A program made the translations under genes and the position numbers. This document shows positions 46,815-59,500 of a DNA stretch of 64,000 bases, in pieces. The stretch comes from Lepidostoma basale (Eukaryota > Arthropoda > Insecta > Trichoptera > Lepidostomatidae). The stretch lies in NCBI GenBank assembly GCA_022606425.2, contig JAHDVF020000739.1:620001-684000 (forward strand). Direction: 5' to 3'. Numbering within the stretch: position 1 is the stretch's first letter; the number at the start of each line of letters is the position of its first letter. The notes beneath the pieces are model-generated. The model was not told the origin of the DNA and searched no databases. It saw only the letters and a program-made list of their open reading frames with translations.

Positions 46815-48545
46815 TAGTTCAGATATGGTAATGGTGTTCTTCTACCGACCATTATGTATGGAAGCGAAACATGGAACTGGCAAAAGAAGGATGAAAGTAG
46901 AATAAATGCAGTAGAAATGAGATCTCTTAGACGAATGTGTGGATACTATGTATATGATAGAGTGTCGAGTGAAAATATAAGAAGTGAATGCGGTGCGAAT
47001 GATGGTGTTATGAACAAAATAATGAAAGGATCATTAATATGGTTTAGACATATGGAAAGAATGAATGAAGAAAGATTGGTAAAAAAAATTATATGTTAAC
47101 GATGTAAATGGAACCAGAAATAGAGGAAGACCGAGGAAAACGTGGCACGATCAAAAAAATCAAATATTGAATGTCGGCCATGTGAGGAGTCAGAGAAATC
47201 GACGCGCGTGCATGACACGATGTATGAATGTTGAGGAAGCGAGAGAAATATGTCAGGAAAGAAAGGTGTGGCAGTCCATTCTTTCTGCCTACCCCTTCAG
47301 GGAGACGGCGTGATGGTAAGTTAGTTAGTTAGTTTATAGTTCAGGATATGGTAATGGTGTTCTTCTACCGACCCTTATGTATGGAAGCGAAGCATGGAAC
47401 TGGCAAAAGAAGGATTAAAGTAGAATAAATGCAGTAGAAATGAGATCTCTTAGATGAATGTGTGAACACTCTGTGTATGATAGAGTGTCGAGTGAAAATA
47501 TAATAAGTGAATGCGGTGCGAATGATGGTGTTATGAAAAAAATGATGAAAGGATCATTAAGATGGTTTGGACATATGGAAAGAATGAATGAAGAAAGAAT
47601 GGTGAAAAAAATATACGTTAAGGATGTAAATGGAACCAGAAATAGAGGAAGACCGAAGAAAACTTGGCACGATCAAATAAATCAAATATTGAATATCGGC
47701 CATGTGAGGAGTCAGAGAAATCGACGGGCGTCCATGACACGATGTATGAATGTTGAGGCAGCGGGATAAATATGTCAGGAAAGAAAAGTGTGGCAGTCCA
47801 TTCTTTCTGGCTACCCGTCGGGGAGACGGCGTGATGGTTAGTTAGTTAGTTACTTCAGGATTTTCGAAAAATAAGGATACATGACAGTCTGCAACATTAG
47901 TGTAAACGGTGAAAATCTGGAACAAGTGGATGAATTTGTTTACTTAGGAAGTATATTTACAAAGGATGGGAGAGTGGAGAAGGATATTGAAAGAAGGGTT
48001 GGGGCAGGCAACAGAGTAAATGGTGCACTTAAAGTTGTCATCGCAAACAAAAGCCTATCCAAAAAAGCTAAGATGGCAGTGCATAATGGTGTTCTTGTGC
48101 CGACCCTTATGTATGGAAGTGAAGCATGGAACTGGCAAAAGAAGGATGAAAGTAGAATACATGCAGTAGAAATGAGATCTCTAAGACGAATGTGTGTTAA
48201 ATCTGTATATGATAGAGTGTCAAATGTAATTATAAGAAGTGAATGCGGTGCGAATGATGACCGAGGAAAACGTGGCACGATCAAATAAATCAAATATTGA
48301 ATGTCGGCCATGTGAGGAGTCAGAGAAATCGACGCGCGTGCATGACACGATGTATGGATGTTGAGGAATCAAGAGAAATATGTCAGGAAAGAAAAGTGTG
48401 GCGGTCCATTCTTTCTGCCTACCCCTACGGGGAGACGGTGTGATGGTTAGTTAGTTTCAAATCCTAGTTCAGGATTTTCGAAAAACAAGGAAACATGACA
48501 GTCTGCAACATTAGTGTAAACGGTGAAAATCTGGAACAATTCTTT
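46815..48545 (+). mobile_element. Tandem array of LINE A 3' ends
   Basis: Units 46815-47333, 47336-47852, 47863-48462 and a 75-bp start at 48468-48545, all plus. The first two start with the same TATAGTTCAG..ATATGGTAAT. The last two start with TTCAGGATTTTCGAAAAA and [20 protein letters not shown]. Each complete unit ends TGATGG plus (TTAG)n. The third has a deletion after GANDD. Confidence 0.8.
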
Positions 48546-48559
48546 TAGCAAAATAAGGT

Positions 48560-48725
48560 GTAAGAGAAATATAGCCGCAAATAAAGTACCAACAGGAAAT
48601 CGACCGGCAGGAAGACCACCTAAAAGATGGCGAGATAGTTGGACATCTGTATCCCATGAACAGGCTCCGAGAAATAACAGGACACAGTCTTAAATAAAGC
48701 AGAAGAAGAAGAAGAAGAACAAAAC
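48560..48725 (+). mobile_element. Non-LTR C-terminal remnant
   Basis: NRPAGRPPKRWRDSWTSVSH followed by (GAAGAA)n. Another RT tail with a GRPPKRW motif. Confidence 0.55.
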
Positions 48726-50431
48726 AAAGTTATTTGCCTTAATGGCGTGATGGTTTGTTGTTGTTGTTTTAAGGTAAAACGTTTAAAAACATGTGAATGG
48801 AAACGTGACAATTTACCTCTGTTGCCCTTATCATTGACGTGTTCACAAATTTGCTATAGCCGCATCCAAAGACGTTTATTTTAAGAGGTTTTTTTTCGCA
48901 TAAAGAGAAAGATCATGCCACACGTTTAAAATTTAAGTCCAACACTCCTGTGAGGAGTAGTTAGCGATACAAAAATGGTAGAAATTATATTCTTTAAAGT
49001 ATACATACCACAAAAATTGTTTTTGTATATTTTTGGTTATTTGCACTCTGGGGTCCCAAATGATGAAACAGTATTCCAAATTACTCCAAACTAGTGCTTC
49101 ATAGAGCTGGCAAATTACTTATCACGTTAGTTGTACGTATTTGAATTAACATATTTACAGACTTTCTATTGAATCTTCTGTGGTTTAAATTAATTATATG
49201 AATGCTTCGTATTACACTATTTATGAAATGATTGCGAAATCCTTACTAGAGTCGTGTCAAATAAATAAATATATGATTGTGCAATTTTCTCTATGGCCGC
49301 CCGTCTTTTTATGAAACTTAAAATAAATAAATTTATATACCCGCATTTTACTTGGATCATTTATGATTGTAATGGTTTTGTGTAAACTTTTTGCTATATA
49401 AAAATGCTTTTATGCCATAAAAAATGCTAAAATATGCTTATAAAAAAAGCACATAAATTTTCACTTAATTTGAAATACATTAAAATAAAACCTTTCATCA
49501 TCATCACCATCTTATCATCATCCTCTCATCGTCCTCCTCCTCTCATCATCCTTCTCCCCTCATCATCCTTCTTCTCTCATCATTATTTTCCTTTTATCCT
49601 CTTCCTCTTACCCTTCTTATCATTATCATCATCCTCTCATCGTCATCATAATCCTTTCATTATCATCATCATCATTAATCAGTGATCATATAAGTTCACA
49701 TAAGGGGGTAAGGTTAACTAATTATGCCTTGTGTATACCTTGTCTTATTATTAATTAATATTTTATATATAAAATATTTATAAAATTCTTGGTAGAAATT
49801 CATTTTAAATAATGAAAAAAAAATTATACAAATTTTCTTTATTATTTATTATGTATTTAGTGTGCTTCCACTTGTGTTTATCGTCGACCGGTTTCGGCAG
49901 CTTGTTGCCATTTTCTGGTATATTCTATATTCTATATCTTCTGGTCTTATTACACCTATGTGAATTGAATTGGGAATTGTTTTTTCTTTATGTAATGCTA
50001 TTGTATCGTTTTTATTTGATTTGTATATCTCTTTTTTACCATACTTGGTTTGTTTTTCTTTTCTTTGTCTCATGATATTGTATTATTACTCCTTTGATAT
50101 TGGGGAGTTTTACTAAATTTTTATGTTTCTTTATCTTACACTGGTGTCTTGTTTTGCCTGACGGTTCTTTGGACCAAGGGGTCATACAAGACAGTTGAAC
50201 TGCCAGTGTTATGTACTTGGTGTGCACATCTAATCTGTTTTAATAAAAATATATATTTCTTATCACTTCTGTATATTAGATTCTTTGTTTGTATACAAAC
50301 AAAAAATAATAAATATAAAAGGGGGTAAAGGGGTTCTAAAAATGTTAATTTTAAAAGACATCTTTGTTAATTTTATATAATTTATTTAGGGATGACAAAC
50401 AGCATTGTTGTAGCCTTTACATAAAAAATAC
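48726..50431. other. Intergenic AT-rich sequence with CAT-rich tract
   Basis: 49495-49680 is (CAT/CCT)n low-complexity sequence. 49876-49915 (minus) contains a GGCA...TGCC-GAAA-CCGG-TC motif. No gene is recognised. Open frames are low complexity or hydrophobic noise. Confidence 0.45.
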
Positions 50432-50800
50432 AACGACGACCTTTGTGGCCGAGTGGTAAGTGCATTAACTGCCACCCCGAATTATTTTTTTTAAGTCTAA
50501 CACCAAAGATTTAAATCAATGATATTAGAATTTGTTTTACAATCTTCAATGTGAGCAGAAAATAGCTCATTATTATGAAGAAGGAATCTGGTCGTATCCA
50601 GGCTCGAAACCATGTCACCTGGATCAGTAGCCAAACGTTCTATCCCCTAGACCACCACCCGACTAGTTCCGGGTTCGATTCCCGGCGAGGGCAGAGTGAT
50701 TGTCACACTGTCTTTTTAAAAATAAAATGGCGATAGATTGGCGATAGATTAGACCTATCACATGTCACGAGAATCACTATAATAGCTATAATATCCTTTA
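50432..50800 (+). mobile_element. SINE 1 with SINE 2 inserted
   Basis: SINE 1 head CCTTTGTGGCCGAGTGGTAA (50440 on) is interrupted after CTGCCACCCCG. 50484-50660 is SINE 2 in minus orientation (TCTAGGGGATAGAACGTTTG, GGTTTCGAGCCTGGATACGA reversed). SINE 1 resumes at about 50665 with GTTCCGGGTTCGATTCCCGG. Confidence 0.7.
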
Positions 50801-52064
50801 TATCGATTTGGCTCATGCTGTCTGATGTAAAGAGCGATTCAACAAAATAATATTAATAATAAGAAAATAAAAAATAGCATAGTTGCAAAAAAAATCATGA
50901 ATCCAAATTTTATTTTTCTTGTATAAATGTATGGCATATGCTAAATATTATAGATGTAAATATTGTAATCTTAAGTGGGTTTTTTTAATTCAATGTTACG
51001 TGAAGAATATTTTTCACGGCGAAAATATGCTCCAATATTTCTTATAAACTCTTCTGCATGCAAACCAAAGGGCTTAATGTTACTGTCACATACTGTTATA
51101 GAATATGATATGCATTCATCTTGTTTTGGATGTATTCGTGACTCTTAGATCTATATGTAATCTACATAGATTCATCACACTTTTTGCTGTTAGTACAGTT
51201 ACTAAAAAACATGAAATAATTTTATTAAAGAGGTTAAGTAATAACTGTTAATGTTCCTACATAGGTTAAAAAAAATAAAAGCACGTCACTTATTTGGCTT
51301 AGTTCCATTTACATAATTTACGAAGCGCTGTGTCCGATTTAGGATTTTATTTCCCAATTAAAATGTTTTCCGCTTTTCCAATGAGGTCGCTGTTTTTTCT
51401 CGACATTATTTAATGGAGTAACTATAACGTACGCCCGCCTCACATGACGCGGGTCAAGTATTATAATCTTCAAACGTAATATTTTTATTATTCACAGGTT
51501 AAAACAGTTAAATTTTATTGTTAAACCGAAATAGAGTAAAACAAATAGGGTTAAAGATATTTATTGTTTCTTGAACAATGATGTAAAAACCCCATAATAA
51601 ATAATAAATATTAATGAAAACGTATATCTTCTAGGAGTGTTATTATATTTTAGATAAACATTTGATAAAGCGAAACACGTCATTCCATAAAAAATATAGG
51701 ATGTTTTTTTTAGACTTTGGTTTTTAAACTGGCAACATTGTTTCTACAGACTGTTAAATTGGCAGTTAATAGTTGATTTGTAGTCAACACGTTTTGCCAT
51801 TTTACCATGAATAGACTGACGTCATAACAGCGCTTGCAAATTGTGCAAATTTATTTTGAAAATAATGCAATTTATTTAAGCAATAGCATAAAATTTTCTT
51901 TTAAATAAAGCTATATCATAAACATTAATATAATTTTTACTGTGTTTTTTTTTCATTTTGAATATGTATTGTATACCTCTAAAAAAAACTCCATATATAC
52001 TAAAGCTCCTAGAAGACAGGCCTTTTTCATTTATATAAATTAGGGTTAAAGATATAATTTTTGT
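50801..52064. other. Intergenic, fold-back fragments only
   Basis: 51545-51690 is a decayed family 4 fold-back (TTCTTGAACAATGATGTAAA, AAAGCGAAACACGTCATTCC). The remainder is AT-rich with nothing recognised. Confidence 0.4.
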
Positions 52065-52215
52065 CTTCTGCTAGGGTTTGGTTGGCAGCAGAGTTCTACA
52101 TCTCTTCTTCCACTCCACTTTGTCTTCAGCAATATATTTCAGCTCTGTATTTGCTTCAAATTCTCTCAGCGAGAACATCCCCTGCCTATCGGTCCCTCAA
52201 TCATTCTCTCTAGTA
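52065..52215 (-). mobile_element. Non-LTR family E fragment
   Basis: GCAGAGTTCTACATCTCTTC and CCTATCGGTCCCTCAATCAT resemble 62345-62545, both in the minus direction. Confidence 0.45.
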
Positions 52216-53214
52216 TGATCATAAATTATATCTAAGTGTAAATTATAATACTATTTTTAAATTATATATTTTTAGAAATACTCGCCAAATGGTGATGGAT
52301 TCGTAATAACCAGAGACGCGCGAGTTCATTCCCGTCGCCAATGTATACGGGCATGGCATGTGTAAGTACCTTACATTTATAATTTTCTAGACCTTATTTT
52401 ATTAAAGGATTTGTTTAATTCGTTCTAAAACCATTTTTAAGATTAATTGTAATGATGTCCAATATAAATTCAAAACTCACATTTTTTTACTGGAGACTCA
52501 TAGTCAAGCACCGTGGGTAAATGGTGAATTTAGCACCATAAAGCGAGTCTATTTTTTCTGACAATTTATTTTAAAAGTGCACCGTTTTGTAGTATTAATT
52601 ATCGGTATTAAAGTTTCTTAAATCTAACGTTAATATTCTCATAATACTCACAAGGAGATTATTCGTGACCAATGGACCAACAACGATTTTTAAAACACAA
52701 GACTCATAACGAGTGCTAAGATACTATTATGAGTACCAGTAAGTGGTGCATTGTTATATAGTACTATCGGATTCCCCCAATTTTACAATAATAATTTTCA
52801 ATTCACCCTCAGTTTTGAGAAATAATTGGTCATCAACTAGTCTATTTTATAGGATTTACATTATCTCATTGTGAGTGATTTGATATAATTTCATAGTTAT
52901 TCGTGTGCGAATGTAATATTGTTTAATAGCAAATTGCATTATTTTTTATAAGTAATCGCCTATATTATTTTTCTTTTGTCAACCCAGTTTTCCAGTTCGA
53001 TTAAAAGCTTTTAAGGCATGAAACACAAACTCTTCTACGTATTATTAACATGTTTACTATTATGAGTAACGTTAATTGTTATATTATATATTATTTCTCT
53101 TTAATAAATGCTATATTTAAATATAAAAAAATGTATGGAGACATAATAAACATACAATTTAAAGATACAAATAGTTTTAGTTGTGGGTAAAACTTAAAAT
53201 AAATTTATGGGGGT
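52216..53214. other. Intergenic AT-rich sequence
   Basis: No frame, repeat or element terminus is recognised. This is among the least repeat-like stretches in the window. Confidence 0.4.
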
Positions 53215-53463
53215 CACGCGTTGATGTAAAATGTTAATGTTTAAAACAATTTACATCAACCAACCCCTGTAAAAGAGCGAATGGCCGAAACGTTTTGATG
53301 GCTGGTTGTGATAATCGTGAATAGCCAAGAACAGCTGCTGTCATGTAAATTATGACTAAATGCATTCTATGGTGAATATTTATATTGGAGTGATTTGGTA
53401 ATTTATAAACTGTACATAATTTTTATTTATACCGGTAAAAACTATTGAATAACATATGAGGTT
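53215..53463 (+). promoter_or_regulatory. UBXN1 upstream region
   Basis: The 250 bp before the ATG hold a perfect short inverted repeat (TTGATGTAAA ... TTTACATCAA, about 53222-53262), followed by GGCCGAAACG. I see no clear TATA box at a usual spacing and cannot place the transcription start. Confidence 0.3.
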
Positions 53464-53516
53464 ATGGGGCAAGAAGTAGAAACATTAATCGAGATGGGCT
53501 TCTCTAGGGAAAAAGC
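53464..53516 (+). CDS. UBXN1: UBXN1 exon 1, start of UBA domain
   Basis: ATG at 53464 (G at -3 and +4) encodes MGQEVETLIEMGFSREK plus GC of an Ala codon. The donor is GTAAGT at 53517. The LIEMGF motif is the ubiquitin-contact MGF loop of UBA domains. This exon is easy to miss because it is only 53 bp long. Confidence 0.88.
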
Positions 53517-56500
53517 GTAAGTTTCGAAACATAACCAAGTTATATTTTTTATGTTAATATTTCGTACTCTTTGAAACGTTGTTATTTTTACTGCGATTAT
53601 TTTAGCGAGAGGGCCCTCGTGGTAACGAGCAACAAGGGCGTGGAACCTGCTATGGAGTGGCTTCTAGCACATGCCGGCGAGTCAGAACCGTCGCCTTCTA
53701 TCGGCAGTGTACCTTCCGGGAGTTCTTCCGAGCCCACGACCAGTTCTGCTCAAGCGGCCACCAGCTCGGGCGAGGCGGACGTGGCCAAGTCTATTAAATG
53801 CGAGGATTGTGGTAAATTATTCCGAAGTCAAGCCGAGGTGGAGTTCCACGCAGCCAAAACCGAACACAGTAATTTCTGCGAGTCCACCGAAGAAAAGAAA
53901 CCCCTCACAGAAGAAGAGAAAAAAGAGATGCTTGTTAAATTGGAAGAGAGGATGAAGGAGAAAAGGAAAGAGAGAGAAGACAAAGAAAAGGCATGCCTTA
54001 ATGTTTTTTATAATTTGTATTTTTTTCATAAAATATTCTGCAATGATGAGAACTGTGTTCGCTCAAGCATTCACATAGCAATTAAATTAATAGTTTCTTT
54101 TTAACCATTGGCTCTTATGATGTTTTTCAAAAAACAAGTGAAAAATACTACCAGAATTTATTTTTAAAAAATACATACTTACTTCATTGTTTAGTTCATT
54201 GCACAAGTGTGAAAGCATTAGTGTGTAAACTGCCTACGGGATGTGTGCTCGCATCTATAAAAACTTGCAAAAAAAAACAAATAAATAAGACAGTGAGCGC
54301 CAGTTTCTTGCACTTAAGGCAGCCCAAAGCAATCGAAAGAAATATGGTCTCGACTCGACTATTGCAACGGCACTTAAGCCAACATCCCCAAGAAACAAAC
54401 AAATAAACTTCAATCTGCTTTCAATGCGGCAGCATGACTTATAAAAGATGTTCCAAAATATTCTCATATTTCACAACACCTAAAAGATCTTCACCGGCTC
54501 AAGTGTCCTGAAAAAATCCAGTATACGAGGGTTTTAAAGGGCTTCATGGAATGGCACCAGCCTATATATCCAAACTTTGTTTTGCTGATAGCCCTAACTC
54601 CTCGGCAATAGGCAGATTAGTTGAGAAATTGCGCAACTCCCAGTCAAATTTCGGAGATCGGACTTTTGCAGTGGCAGGTCCGTCCGCCTGGAATATGCTT
54701 CCTGCACGCCACAGATGCATTGACAATCTGACAGATTTTAAATCTCCCTTAAAAACCCACCTTTTCAAAATATCACATAAAATATAAACAATGGTTATCT
54801 GATTGCTGGTGTATCATGCAGCTCTCTAGACTAATAACATTGTCAAAGCGCTCTTGAGGTGAGCTATTCACAAAAAACGGCACTATACAAATTAGCCTAA
54901 TTATTATTATTATTATCACATGCAATGTATTTAACTTTGAGCATTTATGAGCCTTCTTTAGAAATGTCGACCTTCGTGGCAGAGTGGTAAGAGCTCTGAC
55001 TTCCACACTGAAGGTCACGAGTTCGATTCCCAGCGATGACAGTGTAATTGTCACACTAGTGTAGAATTCACATGACAGTAAAATGGCGATAGATTAGCTA
55101 CCTATCACATGTCATGAGAATCAATAAAAAAAACTAACTAACTTACCATCACGCCGTCTTGGGGTAGCCAGAAAGAATGGACTGTCACACTTTTCTTTCT
55201 TGACATATTTCTCTCGCTTCCTCAACATTCATTCACCGTGTCATGCACGCGCGTCGATTTCTCTGACTCCTCACATGGCCGACATTTAATATTTGATTTA
55301 TTTGATCGTGCCAAATTTTCCTCGATCTTCGTCTATTTCTAGTTCCATTTACATCGTTTACATATAAATTTTTTACCATTTTTTCTTCATTCATTCTTTC
55401 CATGTGCCCAAACCATCTTAATGATCCTTTCATTATTTTGTTCATAACACCATCATTCGTACCACATACTCTTATTATATTTTCCGTCGACTGACTTACT
55501 GACACTCTGCTCATTTTGGCACCTACATCCAACCCTTTCAGCTCTGTAATACGCTTGTCCATATATAGATTAAATAACCACGGGGACATTAATCAACCCC
55601 GTTTGACACCTTTATTGATATCAAACCAGGCTGTAAGATCTCCATTTACTCTGACACTAGCAGTGCTTTCCGTGTATAGCGACTTAATTGCTGTGATCAG
55701 TTTTTTATTCTATATTCAGATTTATATAATAGAAGAATCAATATAATAGCTAAAATAAATTATATTCTGTAATTGGGTTCAAACGACCTGTTGTATACAA
55801 GGAAAAAAAAATAATAAAATAAAAATAAGAATCGTTTTATCTCATTACTATATACTCAACTTTTACAAGATAAATATGTTCCACATAAATATGACAGAGT
55901 GGCAACAGCTATAACTGCCACAATAAAGGTCCCAGGTTCGATTCCCGTGTGATTAAAGTATGAAAAAATGAATTCTGGTAGAATTCACGTGACAAAAAAA
56001 TTTGTGATAGACACATCATGAGAATCAATAGCTGAAAAGTTGTATATAGTATTATTGGGTTCAAATAACTTATTGTGTACTAAAACGTGGAAAGCAAATG
56101 GAAAATACCACATTCAAAGTTTTCATTGCATTGCAAATTTTACTCAATGTAAAATAAAATAGTATCCGATTTGAAAATAAATGTGAGTTTATGATTTTAT
56201 ACGATTAATTCATAAATTAAAGTAAATATAAAAGCTTGAGTAATAGCGTGACATTTTCAAATAAATTTATTTGACAACGCTGTCAAATCAGTCTCATTTT
56301 TGGACAGACAGCAAGCGAGCAGTGGCGGTACTCCCATAGAAGCCCAGAAGCCTGGCTTGTGTAAGAAATTTTGAATCAAAACCTCTTCTGGTTTACAGAG
56401 GTTTAGCTCTTGTGACTATTCCTCTTACGTCTGATGGCAACATTGTTGGAAGGTGATTTGGTGGGTTGATGGTTTATGCGGAGGCATGATTACTTTGATT

Positions 56501-59500
56501 TGGGGGTTTTGATTCATAATTTCTTATGCAAGCCGGGCTTCTGGGCTTCTATGGGAGTACCGCCACTGCAAGCGAGATACCATTTGAAACACTTTGGTGT
56601 GGCCGTACCGTTACATCTTAACAGTGTTTTTTTTTATATCCTTCCAAATTACCAGTGACATTCCACAGTGTCAATGCATTAACCTTCAATACAGTCAGAT
56701 TGTCAATTTTTAAACTTCTTCTTCTTCACTTTTGGTAGACTCAGGAGTCTGTTATTTCAGGCGGGTCCTCTTGAGACGCTGAACTCCAGCTTTCTCTCCA
56801 CCGTTTCGGGGGTTTTCCTGGTCGGCGTTGTCCGTTTGGCGTTCCATGGAGAGCTATGTATGGTATCCTATTTGAGCTCATCCTTTCTACATGTTGATGT
56901 CAGTATCGCCGTCTTTGACGTCCCCATCTGACCACATCTTCGACCTCGCAGATTTCTCGGATTGCTGTATTCCTAACTCCTAATTTTTAAACTTGATTAA
57001 TATAAATGTGTTTTTAAATGTTGTGTGTGGACGTAGTACGATGGAGTGCATTGCGTTGCAGGCTGAGCAACTGGAGAGGGAGCGTCTGAGGATCAAGTCG
57101 GGCAAGGACATGCAGGACGCCAAGCAGCGGCTGCAAGAGCAAGAGATGCAAAAGATAGTAGAGCAGCGCCGGAGAGACAAGCTGGAGGACCAGCGAGCAC
57201 GTGACCGGGTGCGGCAGCAGATACAAGCTGACAAGGAAGCTCGCAGGTACTTAATAACGTCTCGAGTAGTAAAATGCTAACGACATTTACGAACATTGTT
57301 TTTTCAGTTTGTAAAAAAGTAACTGATTAATTATTTAATTTTGTGGACACTAATAGATGTCTCTGGTACTCCAAATTTTGGCATAATTGAATAAGAAAGG
57401 AATGTAGAGCAGAAGAAGATATTATGAACAGACTTATCAGGGGATTCTTTGAGAACTCCGTTATCTTGGAGGCTATCCATCTTTATGTTCCAGTTGGTTA
57501 TTTTCGACAGCGTCAGCACAAACTGTTTTATCTCCCAGCATGCAGAACCAACCTGTCTCTGGTGATGCCAGTGAAGAGAGCAATCAAACTGCTGAACATG
57601 ATCGTTTCGGAGATCGACGTCTTTCATATTCGTGAAAGTACATTCAGAATGTTCAGTTGCAATCTACACTCTTGACTTTGGAGAGTATTTTGTATTCCTA
57701 ATGTCTAACCATCTCTCATGCGTTCCTGGTATTATATATTTTTTATGTTTTACCTGTTCTCAATAGATGCCTTAAACTATAATTGTTGTTTGTAATATCT
57801 TTTGAGAAAATAAACTGATTTGTTTTGATTTATGAACAAAATTATGAAAGGATCACTGTGTTGGTTCGGACATATGGAGCGCGTGGATGGAGAAGAATGG
57901 TTAAGAAAGTATAGACCGAGTAAAACACGGCATAACCAAATTAATCAAATTTTAAAGGTTGGTCATGTTAGAAGTCGGTTGAATCGACGTGCTTGTCCAT
58001 TCTCTCTGCCTACCCCTGCAGAGAAACGAGGTGATGATTCGTTTGTTTGTGACTTAATCACATTCGTAGCGATAGGCCATTGAGGATGCAAACTTTTGCA
58101 ATCTTCACATTTTTTTAACACATCGCTTACAAAACAGTTGACAATCTTTTTTGTAGTGTTCTTTTGTTTTTTGATTTTTTTTTCAACTAAGAAATAAGTG
58201 GGCAATATGCACAATTTATATTTTAAATATCACTTTCGGACCGATTGTAGAATAATAAATATTGTTTTGGAATGCTATTCACACTTTTTTTTTTAGAAAC
58301 TGTCAAATACGTTCTACTGCTGTATCTTATAAACATTTTTACTTTAATTCCTTACTAATAAATTGTACGTAATATTATGATAATAGTAAGGGGGATCCTA
58401 TTGACTCTTCGAGCGGTGAATAGCCATCACCGTGGTGATGGCCATGCTACGCTGGAGGATTGATCTGATCCCAAGTACCTATCCACACCTCCTCGACTTT
58501 GGTCTCCCCTGGAAACTATGCGAAATGTTAGAGATTGAGTGTGAATAACCTCGGTGGATAATATTGATACATAGGCTAACGTGGAAGGACACCTCGCCAA
58601 CCCGTCTGGCAAGCGTGGCGTTGTAATGCCAACCACCCCTCGTATGACATGTCATACATGGAGAAGTATGGGGGAGGCCTATGTCCAGCAGTGGACGACA
58701 ACGGCTGTTAAAGAAGAAGAAGAAGAATATTATGATGAACTGGCACTATCTGCTTGAGCTGGAAATGCAGTCAGCTGCAGTTTGAGACCATTTTTTTTAA
58801 ATGCAAATGAAGTCAGCCGCACAATGGGGATTAATTAACAATTTGCCATTCGCATATTCAAAATGTAATTTATTTTATAATCAGGTTAGCCGCCCTTGGC
58901 CAGCAGCCCGAGGAGCCAGCACCCTGTACTCCTTTAGCCCTGCCGCCGCCGAAAGCTTCGGCTTCCGCGGCAGCCCCCACCTCCGCGCGCCTTCAGTTGA
59001 GGCTTCCGGACGGTCGCGCCCTCACGCATACCTTCGGCGCCCGGGAGCAGCTCAGTGCCGTGCGCCTCTACCTGCAGATCAACGCCATGAAGGAGAGCCC
59101 CTTCGGTCTTATGACCACCTTCCCCCGCAGGGTCTTCGAGGAGGAGGATTACGATAAGCCGCTGGATGTTTTAGGTTAATACTCTTTTAATTTCAACATA
59201 ATTATTTGACACAATCAGAACCAACATGACACAGATTTTGGGCTAGTATGATTTTGTTTTATTATTTTTATGATAGCCATATAAAACTGCACCTAGGATC
59301 CCGATGCTAAATCAATACATTCAGAAATTTGATAAATCTTTTTATGGATATTTTTTCACATCCTAATCAAATAATAAAACATCTCTAAAATTCACAAGGG
59401 CATCCAAAATTCCTCCAATCCTCCTTCAGAGAAACACTCCAGGTCATACAGATTAATCCCGCCCACTAAATCATTTTACCAATGATATTCACATCAGGCA

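Noticed and set aside
46815..48545. A multi-exon host gene made of the repeated open frames
   Set aside because: The frames are the same LINE A C-terminus repeated three times with its terminal tails.
49434..50075. Hydrophobic open frames suggesting membrane proteins
   Set aside because: The first is encoded by CAT/CCT low-complexity DNA and the second by T-rich sequence. No start context or homologue is recognised.
53571..54104. A single-exon 177-residue protein
   Set aside because: It is UBXN1 exon 2 extended into both introns. Phase and homology set the limits at 53606-53990.
56993..57280. A separate small coiled-coil protein
   Set aside because: It is UBXN1 exon 3 with read-through of flanking introns.
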